Assembly: GCF_004014805.1 (NCBI RefSeq)
Contig: NZ_ATDN01000001.1
Location: 186,001 to 250,000 of the forward strand
Reading direction: 5' to 3'
DNA from: Mycolicibacterium elephantis DSM 44368
Lineage (GTDB): Bacteria; Actinomycetota; Actinomycetes; Mycobacteriales; Mycobacteriaceae
DNA length: 64,000 nt
Shown in pieces: positions 41,601 to 51,141 of the stretch (position 1 is its first letter; each line of letters starts with the position of its first letter). The position numbers were made by a program, and so were the translations under genes. The notes under the pieces are model-generated. The model had not been told where the DNA came from. It ran no database searches and saw only the letters and a list, made by a program, of their open reading frames with translations.

Positions 41601-42484
41601 TAGGCAGGTTCCTTGTCGAGTTGTCGGGCGGCGGCCCGGGAACGCGGTGCCGGGGCGGCACGGATTTCGCGATCGAGTTGTTCGTTGACCTTGGCATCGT
41701 CGGGAAATCTCGGCATCCCGGCGATGGCGTCCTGCAGCCACAGTTTGGCCTGCACCACGGGTCGCCGCAGCCACCTTTCCCGCTCCAGCGCGCGATGCAT
41801 CTTGTGGGGCCGGTTGGTGTAGCGCCAGCGTGCCCACGGCGCATGCGGGCGCGACAACCGGATGGCACCCACGACCAGCAGGGGCGTGACGAACATGCCG
41901 ATCAGGCCGGTCCACACCTTGCCCTTGAGCAGCACGACCACGGCCAGCAGCAGGGTGAGCACCGCGATCGCGACGACGCTGGCCCGCGCGGCGAACGAGT
42001 GGTTCTCGCGCCAGATCCCGATGTCGAAGAACGACAACGGGTTGAAACCCAGGATCAGCAGGCCGGCCACCGCCACCGCGGCGAACACCGCATCCACCGA
42101 CGTCCGGCCGTCCTCGCTCCAGTACACATCCTCCAAATGCAGGATCAACGCGAACTCGTCGAGCACCAGCGCAGCGCCGATTCCGAAAATGATTGCCGCC
42201 GCCGTGAATTCGGGTACTCCCCCGTCAACCGCCAAAGTCACCATCGTCACCCCGGAGATCATGACCAGGATCACGCCGATGACCACGTGGTGGATGTGCA
42301 GCCCACCCGTGCCGATGTTGCGCGGCTGCCACCACTTGCGGGGTGCATCGCTGCCCGCGTGGCTGCGGATGTACCGCACGATCGTCCGCGTGACGAAGAA
42401 CGTCACGATGAAGGCGAGCAGGCAGAACGCCAGCGGCATCCGCCCCGGCGGGATGGCGAAGTCGAAGTTCAATCTGGCGGGCAC
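41600..42484 (-). CDS. His-rich integral membrane protein (Rv2180c-like)
   Basis: Conserved membrane protein of 294 aa with about six helices and no assigned function. Polar conserved motifs sit in or near the membrane: [11 protein letters not shown] (His63, His65, His66), then [21 protein letters not shown] (Asp109, Glu110, His116, Glu118, Asp119). This cluster of His and acidic residues looks like a metal site, so an enzyme or metal transporter is conceivable. The C-terminal third is a basic cytoplasmic region ([20 protein letters not shown]...). GTG 42484. It is coupled to the RNase AS gene downstream and divergent from mptC. Confidence 0.8.
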
Positions 42485-42568
42485 GCAGAGAACCTACGCC
42501 GACGCGGCGGTGACACGGCCGGGATACCAGCCGACGCGCCGCTGCGCCCCGATAGTCTGGGCGGCAAC

Positions 42569-43849
42569 ATGAGGATTCGGCGGTCGCCCGGCGGGGCTGG
42601 TTGGGGGCCAACGCTCACTTGGAGGCTGTTTCAGCTGCTCACCGTGGCGGCACTGGGCTGGGCAGGCTGGCGGCTGCTGGGCGGGATGCCCTACCGCATC
42701 GACGTCGACGTGTACCGGATGGGCGGCCAGGCCTGGCTGGACGGCCGGGCGTTGTACGCCGACGGCGCGATGTTCGCCACCCAGGGCGGGCTGGACCTGC
42801 CGTTCACCTATCCTCCGCTGGCCGCGATCGTGTTCTCCCCCTTTGCCCTTCTGTCGCTGGACCTGGCCGGCGTCGCGATCACGATCACCACGCTGGTCCT
42901 GCTGATCGTCGCGATGACGATCGTGCTGACCGCCCTCGACGTGTGGCCGCGGAGTTCGGTCAGCACCGAGCCGGTGTGGCTGCGCCGGGCGTGGTTGGCG
43001 GCGGCGGTGGTGGCACCCGCCGTGGTCTACCTCGAGCCGATCCGGTCGAACTTCGACTTCGGCCAGATCAACGTGGTGCTGATGACGTTGGTCATCGCCG
43101 ACTGCGTGCCCCGCAAGACCCCGTGGCCGCGGGGCATGCTGCTGGGCCTGGCGATCGCGCTCAAGCTCACCCCGGCCGTGTTTCTGCTGTACTTCCTGCT
43201 GCGCCGCGACACCCGGGCGTTGCTGGTCAGCACCGCGTCCGCCGTCGCCGCAACGCTCGTCGGCTTCGCGTTCGCCTGGCGCGACTCGATCGAGTACTGG
43301 ACCGAAACCGTGCGCAACACCGACCGGATCGGCACCGCGACGCTGAACACGAACCAGAACATCGCGGGTGCGCTGGCTCGGCTCGGGCTGGGCGAAGGCG
43401 TCCGGTTCGTGTTGTGGACGCTGGCGTGCTTCGCGGTCTTGGCGCTGACGGTGTGGGCGGCGCGACGGGTGCTCAAAGCCGAGCCGGTGCTCGCGGTGAT
43501 CTGCGTGGCGATGTTCGGCCTGGTGGTGTCGCCGGTGTCGTGGTCGCACCACTGGGTGTGGGCCCTGCCGACCGTGTTGGTGACCGGCGTGGTGGCCTAT
43601 CGTCGGCGGCACGCCGCCCTGGCCGTGGTCGCCCTGGCCGGGCTGGCCCTGATGGTGTGGACGCCGATCCCGCTGATGCCCGAACACCACGAGACCGCGG
43701 CCCCGCTGTGGCGCCAGCTCGCCGGCGGTTCCTATGTGTGGTGGGCGATCGCGGTGATCGTCGCGGCGGGCACGGTCTCCGCGCACCGCCAACCGCGCGG
43801 TTCGGTGCTCGCGGAGCAGGCCACCCCGCCGGTGCCCGCGGTGAACTAG
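42569..43849 (+). CDS. mptC: Alpha-(1->2)-mannosyltransferase MptC (GT87-type)
   Basis: Polytopic GT-C enzyme of 426 aa that adds single alpha-1,2 mannose branches to the lipomannan/lipoarabinomannan backbone. The first loop has the acidic GT-C motif [38 protein letters not shown] follows, then [35 protein letters not shown] and [12 protein letters not shown], all characteristic of mycobacterial DUF2029/GT87 proteins. It matches Rv2181 in length and place. ATG 42569 is the start; the open frame far upstream runs antisense to other genes. The stop shares CTAG with the stop of the convergent acyltransferase gene. Confidence 0.92.
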   Translation: MRIRRSPGGAGWGPTLTWRLFQLLTVAALGWAGWRLLGGMPYRIDVDVYRMGGQAWLDGRALYADGAMFATQGGLDLPFTYPPLAAIVFSPFALLSLDLAGVAITITTLVLLIVAMTIVLTALDVWPRSSVSTEPVWLRRAWLAAAVVAPAVVYLEPIRSNFDFGQINVVLMTLVIADCVPRKTPWPRGMLLGLAIALKLTPAVFLLYFLLRRDTRALLVSTASAVAATLVGFAFAWRDSIEYWTETVRNTDRIGTATLNTNQNIAGALARLGLGEGVRFVLWTLACFAVLALTVWAARRVLKAEPVLAVICVAMFGLVVSPVSWSHHWVWALPTVLVTGVVAYRRRHAALAVVALAGLALMVWTPIPLMPEHHETAAPLWRQLAGGSYVWWAIAVIVAAGTVSAHRQPRGSVLAEQATPPVPAVN

Positions 43850-44571
43850 CCGGCGGCTACTTCCGGCATCCGCGCCGAGGGTTTGGCGTTTTCGTCCGCC
43901 TTGCCTTCTTTGACGTCGGCGGCGTAGAGGTCGACGTATTCCTGCCCGGACAGGCGCATGAGCTCGTACATCACCTCGTCGATCACGGCGCGCTCGATGA
44001 ACCGATTACCGGCCATGCCCTCGAACCGGCTGAAGTCCATCGGCTTGCCGAACTTGACCTGGACGCGGCCGAACCGCCACATCTTGGTCCCCGGCGGGTT
44101 GACGACGTCGGTGCCGATCATCGCCACCGGGATCACCGGAACACCGGTCTGCAGGGCCAACCGCGCGAGCCCCGTCTTGCCCTTGTACAGGCGGCCGTCG
44201 GGCGACCGGGTGCCCTCGGGGTACATCCCGAGCAGCTTGCCCTCGCTCAGAATGCGTGCGGCCGTGTCCAGCGCGCTCTGAGCGCTGTCCGCGTCGGTCC
44301 GGTCGATGGGCACCTGGCCGGCCACGGTGTAGAACCACCTGGTGAACCACCCTTTGATACCGGTTCCGGTGAAGTACTCGGCCTTGGCCAGGAACGTGAT
44401 CCGGCGGCTGACCACCAGGGGAAGGTAGAAACTGTCGGCCACCGCGAGGTGATTACTGGCGAGGATGGCCGGGCCTGACTGCGGAACATGCTCCAGCCCT
44501 TGCACTTTGGGCCGACCCAACAAAAACAGCAAGGGTCCCATGAAGATGTACTTGAACAGCCAATACCACAT
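43846..44571 (-). CDS. 1-acyl-sn-glycerol-3-phosphate acyltransferase (PlsC family)
   Basis: Membrane-associated acyltransferase of 241 aa. Block I reads [16 protein letters not shown] with an NHLAVAD variant of NHxxxxD, block III is [15 protein letters not shown] (EGTR), and block IV is [14 protein letters not shown]. Together these define the PlsC/LPLAT family. It corresponds to Rv2182c. Likely role is acylation of lysophosphatidic acid or a related glycerolipid, possibly feeding the phosphatidylinositol needed for PIMs made by the neighbouring genes. A hydrophobic N-terminus ([19 protein letters not shown]) anchors it to the membrane. Confidence 0.93.
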   Translation of the reverse strand: MWYWLFKYIFMGPLLFLLGRPKVQGLEHVPQSGPAILASNHLAVADSFYLPLVVSRRITFLAKAEYFTGTGIKGWFTRWFYTVAGQVPIDRTDADSAQSALDTAARILSEGKLLGMYPEGTRSPDGRLYKGKTGLARLALQTGVPVIPVAMIGTDVVNPPGTKMWRFGRVQVKFGKPMDFSRFEGMAGNRFIERAVIDEVMYELMRLSGQEYVDLYAADVKEGKADENAKPSARMPEVAAG

Positions 44572-44676
44572 GGGGCCTCCCGGTGATCGAACACCGGCCG
44601 GTGTTCTCGGACAACTTTACCTACGTGCTGTGGATGCGACCACAGCACAGGTGCGGGCAACCGCCCGTCATTTTCG

Positions 44677-45060
44677 TCATTCCTCGACGGTGACGGGAAT
44701 GTGCTGATAGTGGCCGGGTCCGGCACCGTTGGGCCCGCCGTCGGGGCCGTCGGGGCTGTCCGGTGGCGGCGGGCCCTGCGGCGGCGGTTCGCCCGGCCCT
44801 TCCGGGGTGTTCTCCAGGATGGCCCTGATCACCGCCAACAGCGCCACGCTGTGCTCGGCGATGACGGTCAGCAGCGGGTGCTGTTCGCCGGCGACCAGCG
44901 CCGCGAGCGCACAGACCGGGCACCACGCCTGCTGGCACTTGCCCGGGCCCGCACTGGCCGCCCGCGCGGCGGCCAGCTTCACGGCGGGGTCAAGCCGGTC
45001 CAGGATGGTCTGGGCCAACTGCCGAAGTTCCGGACCGAGGTCGGGATGTGCCCCACTCAC
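44677..45060 (-). CDS. Conserved protein with CxxxxxxCxxC motif (Rv2183c-like)
   Basis: A 127-aa protein with a helical N-terminus (LGPELRQLAQTILDRLDPAVKL), a central cysteine motif GKCQQAWCPVCALAALVAGEQHPLL and a Pro/Gly-rich disordered tail (PEGPGEPPPQGPPPP...). The Cys spacing with a preceding Trp could hold a metal or form a redox pair. GTG 45060 overlaps the stop of the ArsA-family ATPase gene as GTGA, so the two are translated together and probably function together. No known family is recognised beyond mycobacterial orthologues. Confidence 0.8.
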   Translation of the reverse strand: MSGAHPDLGPELRQLAQTILDRLDPAVKLAAARAASAGPGKCQQAWCPVCALAALVAGEQHPLLTVIAEHSVALLAVIRAILENTPEGPGEPPPQGPPPPDSPDGPDGGPNGAGPGHYQHIPVTVEE

Positions 45061-46340
45061 TTCGGCCACACCTCCGGGTTCGGGCGAAACCGCACTGTCA
45101 GTTCACTCCCGCGCAGCTGCGCGTCCATCACGATGCACCGGCGCAGGACGGATGCCAGCCGGACCCGGCGGCGCAGACCGCCGGCGCCGATGATCAAGTC
45201 GTCGTCGACCCGGCCCAGCGCCAAGGCCGCCGGATCGACCTGCGGCAACTCTAGCCGCAACCGGTAGATGGCTTCGAGACCCGAGCCCGATTCCCGATCC
45301 ACGATCGGGCGCAGCGGCCCCGGCGGTGGCGCGCCGTCCCTGCGGCGGGCGCTGTCGAGGAGCTCGCCCAGCGCCTTGGCTCCGATCGGTTCGCCGGCGA
45401 GGTGGGGCACCAGCACCAGTTGCACATCACCGACCGCGGAGTCGAGCTCATCGAGCACCGCCTGCTGCTCGGAGATCCGCTCGGCGTACCAGTCGAACGC
45501 GGGATGCTCGGGGAGGTTGCGGTATTCGTAGGAATCGTCCTGCACGAGAAGCTGATTGACGATCAGCTCGTCGACCCGAACACCCATCAGCGCCAGCGAG
45601 CCCAGCGTGCGCACCGCCTCGGCGGCCACCACCCGCTCGGCCGTCATCACCAGGTGCGCGCTGACCCTGGACCCGTCGGTGATCATGGCGCTGAGCCGGT
45701 CGGTCGCTGCGCCGATGCGCTCGAGCAACGCGACGACCGCCGTGGTCGCGGGGTCGTCGGCGGCGCCGGAGAGTCGCCGGTGCCGCGGCCACGCCCGCTC
45801 CAAATACAGGCCGAACGTCGCGGGCAGCGTGAGCATGCGCAGCGCGTCGGCGGTGGACGCGCAGTCGACCACCACCCGGTCCCAGTTTCCCGAGGCAGCC
45901 AGCTCGCCGACCTCATGCAGGCCGAGCACCTCCTGAATGCCCGGTAACGCCGAAAGTTCTTCTGGCGCAACACTGCCCAGATCAGATTCGGGAAACCTGG
46001 CGGACACCAGCCCGGCGACGTCGCGCCACCGGGCCTCCAGCAGCGCCAACGTGTCCAGCGCCAGCGCGTCGAGGAATCCGCCGTCATCGCCGGCTGTCCC
46101 GGTGCCCAGATCGGCCAGCACCCGGGTCGGCTCGCACAGCCCGGTGGGCGTGACGACCGTACCCAGCACGTCGCCGATGGAGTGCGCCTGGTCGGTCGAG
46201 ACGATGAGCACCCGAAAACCCGCACGCGCGTCGCGCACGGCGGTGGCGGTCGCCAGCGTGGACTTGCCCACCCCGCCCTTTCCGACGAAAAGACTGATAC
46301 TGGCGCCGCCCGCTTCGGCGGTATCCCTCAGCTCACTCAG
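45057..46340 (-). CDS. ArsA family ATPase (Rv2184c-like), start codon unclear
   Basis: P-loop ATPase of the ArsA/GET3/MinD group. The deviant Walker A is SLFVGKGGVGKSTLATATAV, followed by VLIVSTDQAHSIGDVLG (switch I with the conserved Asp) and the VVVDCASTADALRML segment in place of DxAPTGHTLR. It may be a small-anion pump subunit, a targeting factor or an unrelated NTPase. The Walker A loop must be translated, yet the frame between the preceding TGA and this loop has no ATG, GTG or TTG. CTG 46340 or CTG 46331 are the best start candidates. The CTG 46340 start would overlap the upstream SRPBCC stop. GTG 46271, inside the loop, would destroy it. Confidence 0.8.
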   Translation of the reverse strand: MSELRDTAEAGGASISLFVGKGGVGKSTLATATAVRDARAGFRVLIVSTDQAHSIGDVLGTVVTPTGLCEPTRVLADLGTGTAGDDGGFLDALALDTLALLEARWRDVAGLVSARFPESDLGSVAPEELSALPGIQEVLGLHEVGELAASGNWDRVVVDCASTADALRMLTLPATFGLYLERAWPRHRRLSGAADDPATTAVVALLERIGAATDRLSAMITDGSRVSAHLVMTAERVVAAEAVRTLGSLALMGVRVDELIVNQLLVQDDSYEYRNLPEHPAFDWYAERISEQQAVLDELDSAVGDVQLVLVPHLAGEPIGAKALGELLDSARRRDGAPPPGPLRPIVDRESGSGLEAIYRLRLELPQVDPAALALGRVDDDLIIGAGGLRRRVRLASVLRRCIVMDAQLRGSELTVRFRPNPEVWPK

Positions 46341-46770
46341 CCTCGACTCGTTTCTTCAGGTCCTTCAACGCGGTGTCCGTCAGCCGCCGTTCGGCCTTCC
46401 GTTTGAGCAGACCGATCATCGGGATGATCAAGTCGACCGACAGTTCGTAGGTCACCTCTGTCCCGGATCCCTTCGGCGCCAACCGATAAGCTCCGTTCAG
46501 CGACTTCAGCAGGGAACTCGACACCAGGCTCCACGTCACCGAACGGCGGTCGGCCGGCCAGTCGTAGGACAACACCATGGTGTCTTTGAGGACGGCGGCG
46601 TCGAGCACCAGCCGAGCGGTCTTGGGATAGCCGTCCTCATCGGTCTCGAGGACCTCGGTTTCCTTGTACTCGGCGACCCAGTCCGGGTAGGAACCGATAT
46701 CGGCGATGACGTCCATCACCGTCGAGGGGTCGGCATCGATGTAGATCGTCTGCGCCGTTTTGTCCGCCAC
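46333..46770 (-). CDS. SRPBCC family protein (Rv2185c-like)
   Basis: A 145-aa START-like (cyclase/dehydrase) fold protein: KTAQTIYIDADPSTVMDVIADIGSYPDWVAEY at the start is the family hallmark. Alternating strands follow (SVTWSLVSSSLLKSLNGAYRL, TEVTYELSVDLIIPM) and a long C-terminal helix. Such proteins bind hydrophobic ligands in a deep cavity, and those in actinobacteria often act on polyketide or lipid intermediates. The ligand here is unknown. It is the Rv2185c (TB16.3) counterpart. GTG 46770. It lies between a second SRPBCC gene upstream and the ArsA ATPase downstream, in one direction. Confidence 0.88.
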   Translation of the reverse strand: MADKTAQTIYIDADPSTVMDVIADIGSYPDWVAEYKETEVLETDEDGYPKTARLVLDAAVLKDTMVLSYDWPADRRSVTWSLVSSSLLKSLNGAYRLAPKGSGTEVTYELSVDLIIPMIGLLKRKAERRLTDTALKDLKKRVEAE

Positions 46771-46839
46771 TGCTTCTTTCCTGCTGAATCTTGTCGCTGG
46801 CCAAAAACTTACCCTCCCCGTCCGGGGATGGCCGAAATC

Positions 46840-47229
46840 TCAGGCCAGCCGCGATACGCCTACCGGACGGGTGGCCTCGAGCCGCTGCTTGACCTCGAAC
46901 GCCATGTTCTTGCCCGCCACCCGGCGGGCGTGGTTCATCTTGGCAAGGTTCATCTTGGCCAGCTGCCACGCCGCGACGCCCGACGGTTCGGCGTGCAGGA
47001 AATAATGCAGGATGACGCCGTCGAGGACCGGCTCCAACCAGACCTCCATCGTGCCGGTGAGCGCGCCGGTAACGGTCCAGCGATGCCCCAGCTCGCCGCG
47101 GTCCTCCACCACGGTCAGCCGTAGGTCGGGCCACCAGCGCCGCCAACTCGCCGGATCCCCGATGTATCGACCCACCTCTACGGGGTCGGCGGCCACGAAG
47201 GTCTCGTCTGCGACCTGGATGCTGTTCAT
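46840..47229 (-). CDS. SRPBCC family protein (Rv2186c-like)
   Basis: A 129-aa second START-like protein: ADETFVAADPVEVGRYIGDPASWRRWWPDLRLTVVEDRG, HRWTVTGALTGTMEVWLEPVLDGVILHYFLHAEP, then a basic C-terminal helix. It is only distantly similar to its neighbour, so the pair may be an old duplication. Ligand and role are unknown. It begins 93 bp from the divergent fadD15 start. Association of two lipid-binding folds with an acyl-CoA synthetase gene suggests fatty-acyl handling, but this is inference. Confidence 0.85.
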   Translation of the reverse strand: MNSIQVADETFVAADPVEVGRYIGDPASWRRWWPDLRLTVVEDRGELGHRWTVTGALTGTMEVWLEPVLDGVILHYFLHAEPSGVAAWQLAKMNLAKMNHARRVAGKNMAFEVKQRLEATRPVGVSRLA

Positions 47230-47322
47230 GACCTACCAGCTTCACATATGCACCCGCCCCGGCCGAGCGTGGCCGACTAGGCTGGGTACGGCAGAGTCGC
47301 CGGATTTCGAAAGGCCAGGACC

Positions 47323-49122
47323 GTGCGTGAGTTCAGCAGTCCCGCTACATTCACCGTAGGCGAGCACGACAATGTCGTCAGCTGTGTCTTCGAGCACGAG
47401 CGCAACGACCCCGACCACGTGATCTTCCAGCGTCTGATCGACGGGGTCTGGACCGATGTGACCTGCAAGCAGGCGGCCGAACAGATTCGTTCGGCGGCAC
47501 TGGGTTTGATCGCGCGCGGGGTCAAAGCCGGTGACCGGGTGGCGTTGCTGTCGGCGACCCGCTACGAGTGGCCGATCATCGACTTCGCGATTCAGGCCGT
47601 CGGCGCGTGGACCGTGCCGATCTATGAGACCAGCTCCGCCGAGCAGGTGAAGTTCGTGCTGGAGAACTCCGGCGCGGTGCTCCTGTTCGCCGAGACCGAC
47701 GCGCACGCCGACAAGCTCAGCCATCTGACCGACGAACTGCCCGAGCTGCGCGAGGTACTGCGCATCGAGACCTCGGGCACGCCCGCGCTGGAGGCGCTGG
47801 GCGAGGCGGGAAAGTCGGTGGACGCCAGGGAACTCGAAGACCGGCTGGCCGGGATCAGATCGGCCGACCCGGCGACGCTGATCTACACCTCCGGGACGAC
47901 GGGCACCCCGAAGGGCTGTCAGATCACCCACTCCAACCTGGTCTACGAGATTCGCGGCGCCAAGGAGTGCTTCCCGGAGCTGCTGGACAAGGGCGAGAAG
48001 ATGCTGGTCTTCCTGCCGCTGGCGCACGTGCTGGCGCGCGCGATCACGATGGGCGCATTCGCCAACAAGGTCACGCTCGGCTTCACCAGCGACATCAAGA
48101 ACCTGCTGCCCACCTTCGCGGTGTTCAAGCCGACGCTGGTGGTCTCGGTGCCGCGGGTGTTCGAGAAGGTGTACAACACCGCCTTGCAGAACGCCCGCAA
48201 CGACGGCAAGGGCAAGATCTTCGAGATGGCCGCCCACACCGCCATCGAGTACAGCGAGTCACTGGACACCGGCGGTCCGGGCTTGCTGCTGCGCGCCAAG
48301 CACGCGGTGTTCGACCGGTTGGTCTACGGCAAACTGCGAGCCGCGCTCGGCGGGGAATGCCGCGCCTCGATCTCAGGCGGCGCACCGCTCGGCGCGCGAC
48401 TCGGCCACTTCTACCGCGGTGTCGGGCTGACCGTCTACGAGGGTTACGGCCTCACCGAGACCTGCGCCGCGATCACGGTGAACCGGGTCGACGATCTCAA
48501 GATCGGATCGGTCGGAAAATTGTTGCCCGGCAACAGCATGCGTCTCAACGAAGACAAAGAGGTGTTGGTCAAGGGCGGCGTGGTGTTCAGCGGCTACTGG
48601 CGCAACGAGGAAGAGACCAAGGCGGTGTTCTCCGACGGCTGGTTCCACACCGGCGACCTCGGCGACATCGACGACGACGGGTTCCTGACCATCATCGGCC
48701 GCAAGAAGGAGATCATCGTCACCGCCGGTGGAAAGAACGTCGCCCCGGCGATGCTCGAGGATCGGTTGCGCGCGCATCCGCTGATCAGCCAGGCGATGGC
48801 GGTCGGCGACGCCAAGCCGTTCATCGGCGCGCTGATCACCATCGACACCGAGGCCATCGAGGGCTGGAAGGATCGAAACGCCAAGAACGCCAACGCATCG
48901 GTCGCTGATCTGGCCACCGATCCCGACCTGGTCGCCGAGATCGATCTGGCCGTCAAGGAAGCCAACGAGGCGGTGTCGAAGGCCGAGGCGATCCGCAAGT
49001 TCCGCATCCTGCCCGTCGACTTCACCGAGGACACCGGTGAGCTGACGCCGACGCTGAAGGTCAAGCGCAAAGTGGTGGCCGAGAAGTTCGCCGCCGACAT
49101 CGAGGCGATCTACGACACGTAG
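47323..49122 (+). CDS. fadD15: Long-chain fatty-acid--CoA ligase FadD15
   Basis: Adenylate-forming enzyme of 599 aa that activates long-chain fatty acids to acyl-CoA. ANL motifs are [20 protein letters not shown] (P-loop), [14 protein letters not shown], the [36 protein letters not shown] hinge, and the catalytic C-terminal lysine region [13 protein letters not shown]. The long linker between core motifs resembles eukaryotic-type ACSLs. GTG 47323 follows AAAGGCCAGGACC. Unlike the FAAL group it has no obvious insertion blocking CoA use. Its stop codon sits at the edge of a large palindrome shared with the convergent pimB' gene. Confidence 0.93.
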   Translation: MREFSSPATFTVGEHDNVVSCVFEHERNDPDHVIFQRLIDGVWTDVTCKQAAEQIRSAALGLIARGVKAGDRVALLSATRYEWPIIDFAIQAVGAWTVPIYETSSAEQVKFVLENSGAVLLFAETDAHADKLSHLTDELPELREVLRIETSGTPALEALGEAGKSVDARELEDRLAGIRSADPATLIYTSGTTGTPKGCQITHSNLVYEIRGAKECFPELLDKGEKMLVFLPLAHVLARAITMGAFANKVTLGFTSDIKNLLPTFAVFKPTLVVSVPRVFEKVYNTALQNARNDGKGKIFEMAAHTAIEYSESLDTGGPGLLLRAKHAVFDRLVYGKLRAALGGECRASISGGAPLGARLGHFYRGVGLTVYEGYGLTETCAAITVNRVDDLKIGSVGKLLPGNSMRLNEDKEVLVKGGVVFSGYWRNEEETKAVFSDGWFHTGDLGDIDDDGFLTIIGRKKEIIVTAGGKNVAPAMLEDRLRAHPLISQAMAVGDAKPFIGALITIDTEAIEGWKDRNAKNANASVADLATDPDLVAEIDLAVKEANEAVSKAEAIRKFRILPVDFTEDTGELTPTLKVKRKVVAEKFAADIEAIYDT

Positions 49123-49174
49123 TGGTTTGGGCGTGGTTTGTCACGCTCAGCGTGACCAACCAGCCGAAACCGCT
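49121..49174. terminator. Stop-to-stop palindrome between fadD15 and pimB'
   Basis: TGGTTTGTCACGCT (49134-49147) and AGCGTGACCAACCA (49149-49162) pair with one mismatch around a central C. The outer arms AGTGGTTTGGGC (49121-49132) and GCCGAAACCGCT (49163-49174) match at 10 of 12 positions. The structure runs from the stop codon of fadD15 to that of pimB'. No T-tract follows. A bidirectional transcript end is likely, and a protein-bound or cruciform site is possible. Confidence 0.6.
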
Positions 49175-50309
49175 AGAGCAACGCGGCAAGCCGGCGGGCC
49201 TGGGTGCGCCACTGCCAGTTGTCCAGCACCCAGCGGCGCCCGGCGGCGCCCATGCGGGCCGCGCGGTCCGGCTCGGCCAACAGGTCGCCGACGGCCGCGG
49301 CGATGGCGCCGACGTCCCAGCCGTCGACCACGACCCCGGTTTCGCCGTCGCGCACGGTTTCGGGCGCGCCGCCCGATCGGCCCGCCACCACCGGAACTCC
49401 CGTCGCCGACGCCTCCAGGTACACGATGCCCAGGCCCTCGACGTCCAGCCCCGCGCCACGGGTGCGACACGGCATCGCGAACACGTCGGCCATCGCATGG
49501 TGGGCGGGCAGTTCGTCGTCGGGCACGCCGTCGGTGAAGATCACGTGCTGGGCGACACCGAAGCTGTGCGCCAAGCGGCGCAGCGACGACCCGTAGGGGC
49601 CGCCGCCCACGATGACCAACGCGGCGCCGTGCACCCGCTGCCGGATGGCGGGCAGCGCCCGGATCAGCATGTCCTGGCCCTTGCGCGGCACCAGCCGCGA
49701 CACGCACACCACCACCGGGCGATCGCCGAGCCGGTAGCGGGCGCGCAGCTCGGCACGCGCCACCTCGTCGGGCGCGAACCGGTCGGTGTCCACGCCCGGC
49801 GGCAGGTGTTCGAGCGCGGCGTCCGGCCCGAACGCCGATGCGAACCGGTTCCTGGTGTAACCGCTGACATAGGTCACGACGTCAACGCTGGATCCGATGC
49901 GGCGCAACGCGGTTCGCGCCAGCGGCAGCATCGACCACCCGACTTCGTGGCCGTGGGTGCTGGCCAGTATCCGGGTGGCGCCGCTGTGGCGGGCCAGCGG
50001 AGCCATCAGCGCCAGCGGCGCCGCCGCACCGAACCAGACCGTGTCCGCCCGGTGACGTTCGATGAGCTTTCGCATGCGCGCCATCACGGTGGGCTCCGGA
50101 AGCATCAGGGTGCCGGGATGACGCACCACCGTGTAGCCGGTCACCGCGGCCGCCCGGTCGAACGCGTCGCTGCCCTTCCACTTCGGCGCGTACACGGTCA
50201 GCGTGTGCTCCCCCGCCGCCACCAGGTGGGTGACCAGCTCATGCAGGTACGACTGGATGCCACCCCGCCGCGGTGGAAAGTCGTTGGTGACCAACAAGAC
50301 CCGGCTCAC
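49173..50309 (-). CDS. pimB: Phosphatidylinositol monomannoside mannosyltransferase PimB'
   Basis: GT4-family GT-B transferase of 378 aa that adds the second mannose to PIM1, giving PIM2, on the cytoplasmic membrane face. It has the N-terminal VLLVTNDFPPRRGGIQSYLHEL, the STHGHEVGW loop, VTYVSGYTRNRF, PGVDTDRFAP, the donor-binding VVCVSRLVPRKGQDMLIRALP and the E-x7-E region EGLGIVYLEASATGVPVVAGRSGG. These match Rv2188c/PimB' rather than the original PimB. GTG 50309 gives the family length. It lies 4 nt after the metallopeptidase-like gene. Confidence 0.93.
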   Translation of the reverse strand: MSRVLLVTNDFPPRRGGIQSYLHELVTHLVAAGEHTLTVYAPKWKGSDAFDRAAAVTGYTVVRHPGTLMLPEPTVMARMRKLIERHRADTVWFGAAAPLALMAPLARHSGATRILASTHGHEVGWSMLPLARTALRRIGSSVDVVTYVSGYTRNRFASAFGPDAALEHLPPGVDTDRFAPDEVARAELRARYRLGDRPVVVCVSRLVPRKGQDMLIRALPAIRQRVHGAALVIVGGGPYGSSLRRLAHSFGVAQHVIFTDGVPDDELPAHHAMADVFAMPCRTRGAGLDVEGLGIVYLEASATGVPVVAGRSGGAPETVRDGETGVVVDGWDVGAIAAAVGDLLAEPDRAARMGAAGRRWVLDNWQWRTQARRLAALL

Positions 50310-50313
50310 GCCG

Positions 50314-51141
50314 TCACATCCATTGTCGCCATCGCACCATGACCGATTGCGGGTCCTCACCCAGGACCTCACGCAGCGCCGTCGCCGTGTCGGTGTGGCC
50401 GTGGCCGCACGCGCGCAGATAGAGCTCGCGCAGTGTGGCGACGCCGTACTCGTCGGCGACGAACCGGCTGAACAGCCACGCCCGGTCATAAGCCGCGGAG
50501 CGCTGCGGACCCGCCAGTTCAGCGTCGGTGGGCAGCGTCGCGTTCACGGCGCGAGACGGCGCGCCGGCTGGGCGCGCGACGAAGTCCGCGACACCTTCGG
50601 TGAGCCACTGCGGCGCGTCAGCCGCCGTCTGCGCCCGTGCCGCATAGTGAAACAGCTCGTGGCGCAACACGATTCGCAGTGCCTCGTCGCTCATGCCACC
50701 GGCGTCCGGGGCGAACATGATCCGCTCGGCGGTGGTGGTGGCGGCGGTGTGGGAGTCCCCGCCTCCCACGGCCGCGAACTGCTCGGCGCTTCCGGCGGCC
50801 ACCACGACGATCTCGCGCGGCCAGCCGTCGCCCCAGAACGTGCTGACCGCCGCCGCGGCCTCGTCCATCTCGGCGGCGACACGCGACAACAACGGCTCGG
50901 TGTTCCCGCCGAGGCCGATCAGCCGCACGGTGCGGCCGTCGCGCAGAGGCCGGCTGGTCGCCGTCGCGCTCGGGGTGGTCAGCGACGCCGGCGCGGCCAC
51001 CACCGGGCCCGACGCGCTGTCGACACGGCCCACCAGCAGCAGGGCGCAGAGCAGTTCGGCGACGAGAAGGGCGCCCAGGGTTTTTCTGCTCCTGGCGTGC
51101 GCCCGACGATCAGTACCGGCGGACGTTGTAGATCGGCGCAT
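50314..51141 (-). CDS. Membrane-anchored HExxH (gluzincin-like) protein (Rv2189c-like)
   Basis: A 275-aa protein with a short basic N-terminus and one membrane helix or signal (LGALLVAELLCALLLVGRV); the rest is predicted outside the membrane. A zinc-protease motif is evident: LRHELFHYAAR (HExxH near residue 160), then WLTEGVADF about 20 residues later supplying the glutamate ligand, as in gluzincins of the MA-like group. A substrate in the wall or envelope is possible. It overlaps the ripC stop by 32 bp if ATG 51141 is right; no better start is evident. It is probably co-transcribed with ripC and pimB'. Confidence 0.8.
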   Translation of the reverse strand: MRRSTTSAGTDRRAHARSRKTLGALLVAELLCALLLVGRVDSASGPVVAAPASLTTPSATATSRPLRDGRTVRLIGLGGNTEPLLSRVAAEMDEAAAAVSTFWGDGWPREIVVVAAGSAEQFAAVGGGDSHTAATTTAERIMFAPDAGGMSDEALRIVLRHELFHYAARAQTAADAPQWLTEGVADFVARPAGAPSRAVNATLPTDAELAGPQRSAAYDRAWLFSRFVADEYGVATLRELYLRACGHGHTDTATALREVLGEDPQSVMVRWRQWM

